DNA of 64,000 nt from CAWKKW01 sp963850345. GTDB taxonomy: Bacteria; Acidobacteriota; Terriglobia; Terriglobales; Acidobacteriaceae. The stretch covers positions 124,001-188,000 of the forward strand of contig CAWKKW010000011.1 in NCBI GenBank assembly GCA_963850345.1, given 5' to 3'. The notes under the pieces are model-generated. The model did no database searches, had not been told where the DNA came from, and worked only from the letters and a program-made list of their open reading frames with translations. Of this stretch, positions 62,749 to 64,000 are shown one piece after another; position 1 is the stretch's first letter, and each line of letters starts with the position of its first letter. Position numbers and translations under genes: made by a program.

Positions 62749-63741
62749 GTGAGATACCTGCGATCGACCGCACTCCTCTTCTGCTTCCTTCTCATCGTCT
62801 CCATCTGCTTTGGGGCTGCGCAATCGAACGAAGAGCATCGGCCTCCGTGGGCTGGCCCGGTGGCCTCTTCTCAGACCCTCAAGATTGGCGGCGCGGCTAT
62901 CCAAGTAGATTTCGCTCCCGGCGATTTCGATCTCAAGCGCGAACAGATCCTGCCTTGGATCGAAGCCGCGGCCACAGCGGTCTCAACCTACTTCGGACAA
63001 TTCCCCGTAACTCGGGCGCGCATACTTATCGTCCCAGTCGCAGACAAGAGTGGGGTTTTGACCGGCACCACTTGGGGAGATGTTGGCGGCTACCCTGCAT
63101 TCACCAGAATGCGACTGGGCCAGCACACCACCTCGAGCGACCTTGCTACGGATTGGACGATGACTCACGAGTTGGTGCACATGGGTTTCCCTTCTCTTCC
63201 CGACGACTACCACTGGCTGGAAGAAGGATTGGCTACTTACGTAGAACCTATCGCGCGAGCTCAAGCCGGAGGCCTGACACCTCAACAAATCTGGGGAGAT
63301 ATGTACCGAGATATGTCGAAGGGCGAGCCCCCGCCTGGTGGAGAAGGGCTCAATCATACGCACACGTGGGCTAGCACCTATTGGGGAGGCGCTCTGTTCT
63401 GTCTCGTAGCCGATGTGAAAATTCGCCAGCAGAGCGGCAATCGCAAAGGTTTGCAGGACGCTCTGCGGGGGGTGATCGCCGGGTCGGGGACCATTGACCA
63501 TGATTGGCCGCCTGCGCAAGCGCTCAAGCTAGGCGATGAGGCGACCGGAACGTCTGTGCTCATTACACTTTTCGGTTCGATGGGCGAACACCCTCAGACC
63601 GTCGACCTAAGTGCGCTGTGGAAGCAACTCGGCGTTACATCTGTGAACGGCAAAGTAGCGTTTGATGAGCAGGCTCCACTCGCCGCAATTCGACGGGCGA
63701 TTACCGCTCCTCATCCCGTGCACAGGGCAGAGTTGAAGTAA
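62749..63741 (+). CDS. Exported gluzincin-type zinc metalloprotease
   Basis: The 330-residue protein has a signal peptide (MRYLRSTALLFCFLLIVSICFG) and the zinc site TMTHELVHMG, with the third ligand in HWLEEGLATYVEP. The HExxH...E arrangement at about 20 residues' distance is typical of gluzincins such as M1-like peptidases. The first 90 residues resemble the N-terminal fold seen in these exported proteases. The start is a GTG without a clear ribosome site. It lies between the MFS gene and a partial S9 peptidase gene that runs the other way. Confidence 0.82.
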   Translation: MRYLRSTALLFCFLLIVSICFGAAQSNEEHRPPWAGPVASSQTLKIGGAAIQVDFAPGDFDLKREQILPWIEAAATAVSTYFGQFPVTRARILIVPVADKSGVLTGTTWGDVGGYPAFTRMRLGQHTTSSDLATDWTMTHELVHMGFPSLPDDYHWLEEGLATYVEPIARAQAGGLTPQQIWGDMYRDMSKGEPPPGGEGLNHTHTWASTYWGGALFCLVADVKIRQQSGNRKGLQDALRGVIAGSGTIDHDWPPAQALKLGDEATGTSVLITLFGSMGEHPQTVDLSALWKQLGVTSVNGKVAFDEQAPLAAIRRAITAPHPVHRAELK

Positions 63742-63789
63742 GTGATCTTATCTGACTTAGCCAAGAGCGCGACAACTTAGGTTCTCGTC

Positions 63790-64000
63790 TTAATGATCGT
63801 AGTGCTCCAGCCACTTCAGCTCTTCCCTCACCTTGATGTAACCATGCCATGGGTTCTTATCGAGCGGATGCCCTTCTCCGGGAAACACCAGGAGGCTATG
63901 TGGAATATCCAGCTTCTGAAGGGCTCGCTCCATCAGCACTGCTTCGAGATAGCTCACGCGCACATCGGCATTGCCCGCGACAAGGTGCGTAGGTGTCTTC
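63790..64000 (-). CDS. C-terminal end of an S9 prolyl-oligopeptidase-family peptidase, cut by the window edge
   Basis: About 69 codons of the 3' end are visible. They read TPTHLVAGNADVRVSYLEAV, then SLLVFPGEGHPLDKNPWHG with the catalytic His in GEGH, and end KVREELKWLEHYDH. This is the alpha/beta-hydrolase end of S9 peptidases (dipeptidyl-peptidase or acylaminoacyl-peptidase type). The start and most of the gene lie beyond position 64000. Confidence 0.85.
   Translation of the reverse strand, partial: KTPTHLVAGNADVRVSYLEAVLMERALQKLDIPHSLLVFPGEGHPLDKNPWHGYIKVREELKWLEHYDH

Noticed and set aside
1..64000. CRISPR arrays, insertion sequences, prophage, tRNA or rRNA genes
   Set aside because: No spaced direct repeats, transposase, integrase, phage structural gene or cloverleaf/rRNA sequence was seen by eye; a dedicated RNA search was not possible.

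Overview
The window looks like a chromosomal segment of an Acidobacteriota genome, most likely class Terriglobia (subdivision 1). This is inferred from content: an Oar-type TonB-dependent receptor with a carboxypeptidase-like N-terminal domain and no SusD partner, two CRTAC1 (VCBS plus ASPIC/UnbV) proteins, many exported TPR proteins, a sortilin-like BNR protein, an RsbRST stressosome module and a TPR-CHAT protein. No phage, plasmid, insertion sequence, CRISPR array, tRNA or rRNA gene was seen.

Layout. 0-4.2 kb: two paralogous small membrane proteins around an exported TPR protein, then trmD and rplS separated by a lipoprotein gene. 4.2-5.7 kb: divergent arsM/arsR. 5.7-14 kb: a DUF2278 protein, an exported GH63-like hydrolase, a two-receiver response regulator divergent from a Crp/Fnr-type regulator, a PD40 beta-propeller protein, a YCII protein and a small membrane protein. 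14.2-20.6 kb: a stressosome operon (rsbR, rsbS, rsbT, an ATPase-PP2C protein, a hybrid kinase with receivers, and a receiver-PAS kinase) with many apparent frameshifts. 20.8-28.9 kb: a small Cys-bearing membrane protein, a BrkB-like protein and a Cus-type copper/silver efflux operon. 29-46 kb: a surface/periplasmic locus with TPR proteins, two CRTAC1 proteins, a 1303-residue TonB receptor, a PD40-TPR protein carrying a CxxCH motif, and a heptaheme cytochrome c. 46-48.6 kb: a sugar-kinase-like phosphotransferase fused to a RapZ C-terminal domain, coupled to a MurU-like nucleotidyltransferase. 48.6-57 kb: a BNR-repeat protein, a NarL-type regulator with a degenerate receiver, an anti-sigma-like protein, a TPR-CHAT lipoprotein and an unrecognised protein. 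57-64 kb: SRPBCC protein, zinc alcohol dehydrogenase, membrane protein, SDR, MFS transporter, exported gluzincin protease and the end of an S9 peptidase.

Cross-cutting points. Three CRP-consensus palindromes (TGTGA-N6-TCAC[A/G]) lie upstream of the Cus operon, in the divergent promoter of the cytochrome/TPR locus, and between the response regulator and the Crp-type gene. Two sit about 41 bp from candidate start points with similar -10 boxes (TAAACT, TAAAGT). About twelve apparent frameshifts were found. Ten lie in 3.6 kb of the stressosome operon and two in the PD40-TPR gene. They restore intact families when corrected, so either sequence error or recent decay is possible.

The most unusual items are the kinase-RapZ fusion next to murU, the cytochrome/TPR/CRTAC1 locus, and the stressosome wired to two histidine kinases.
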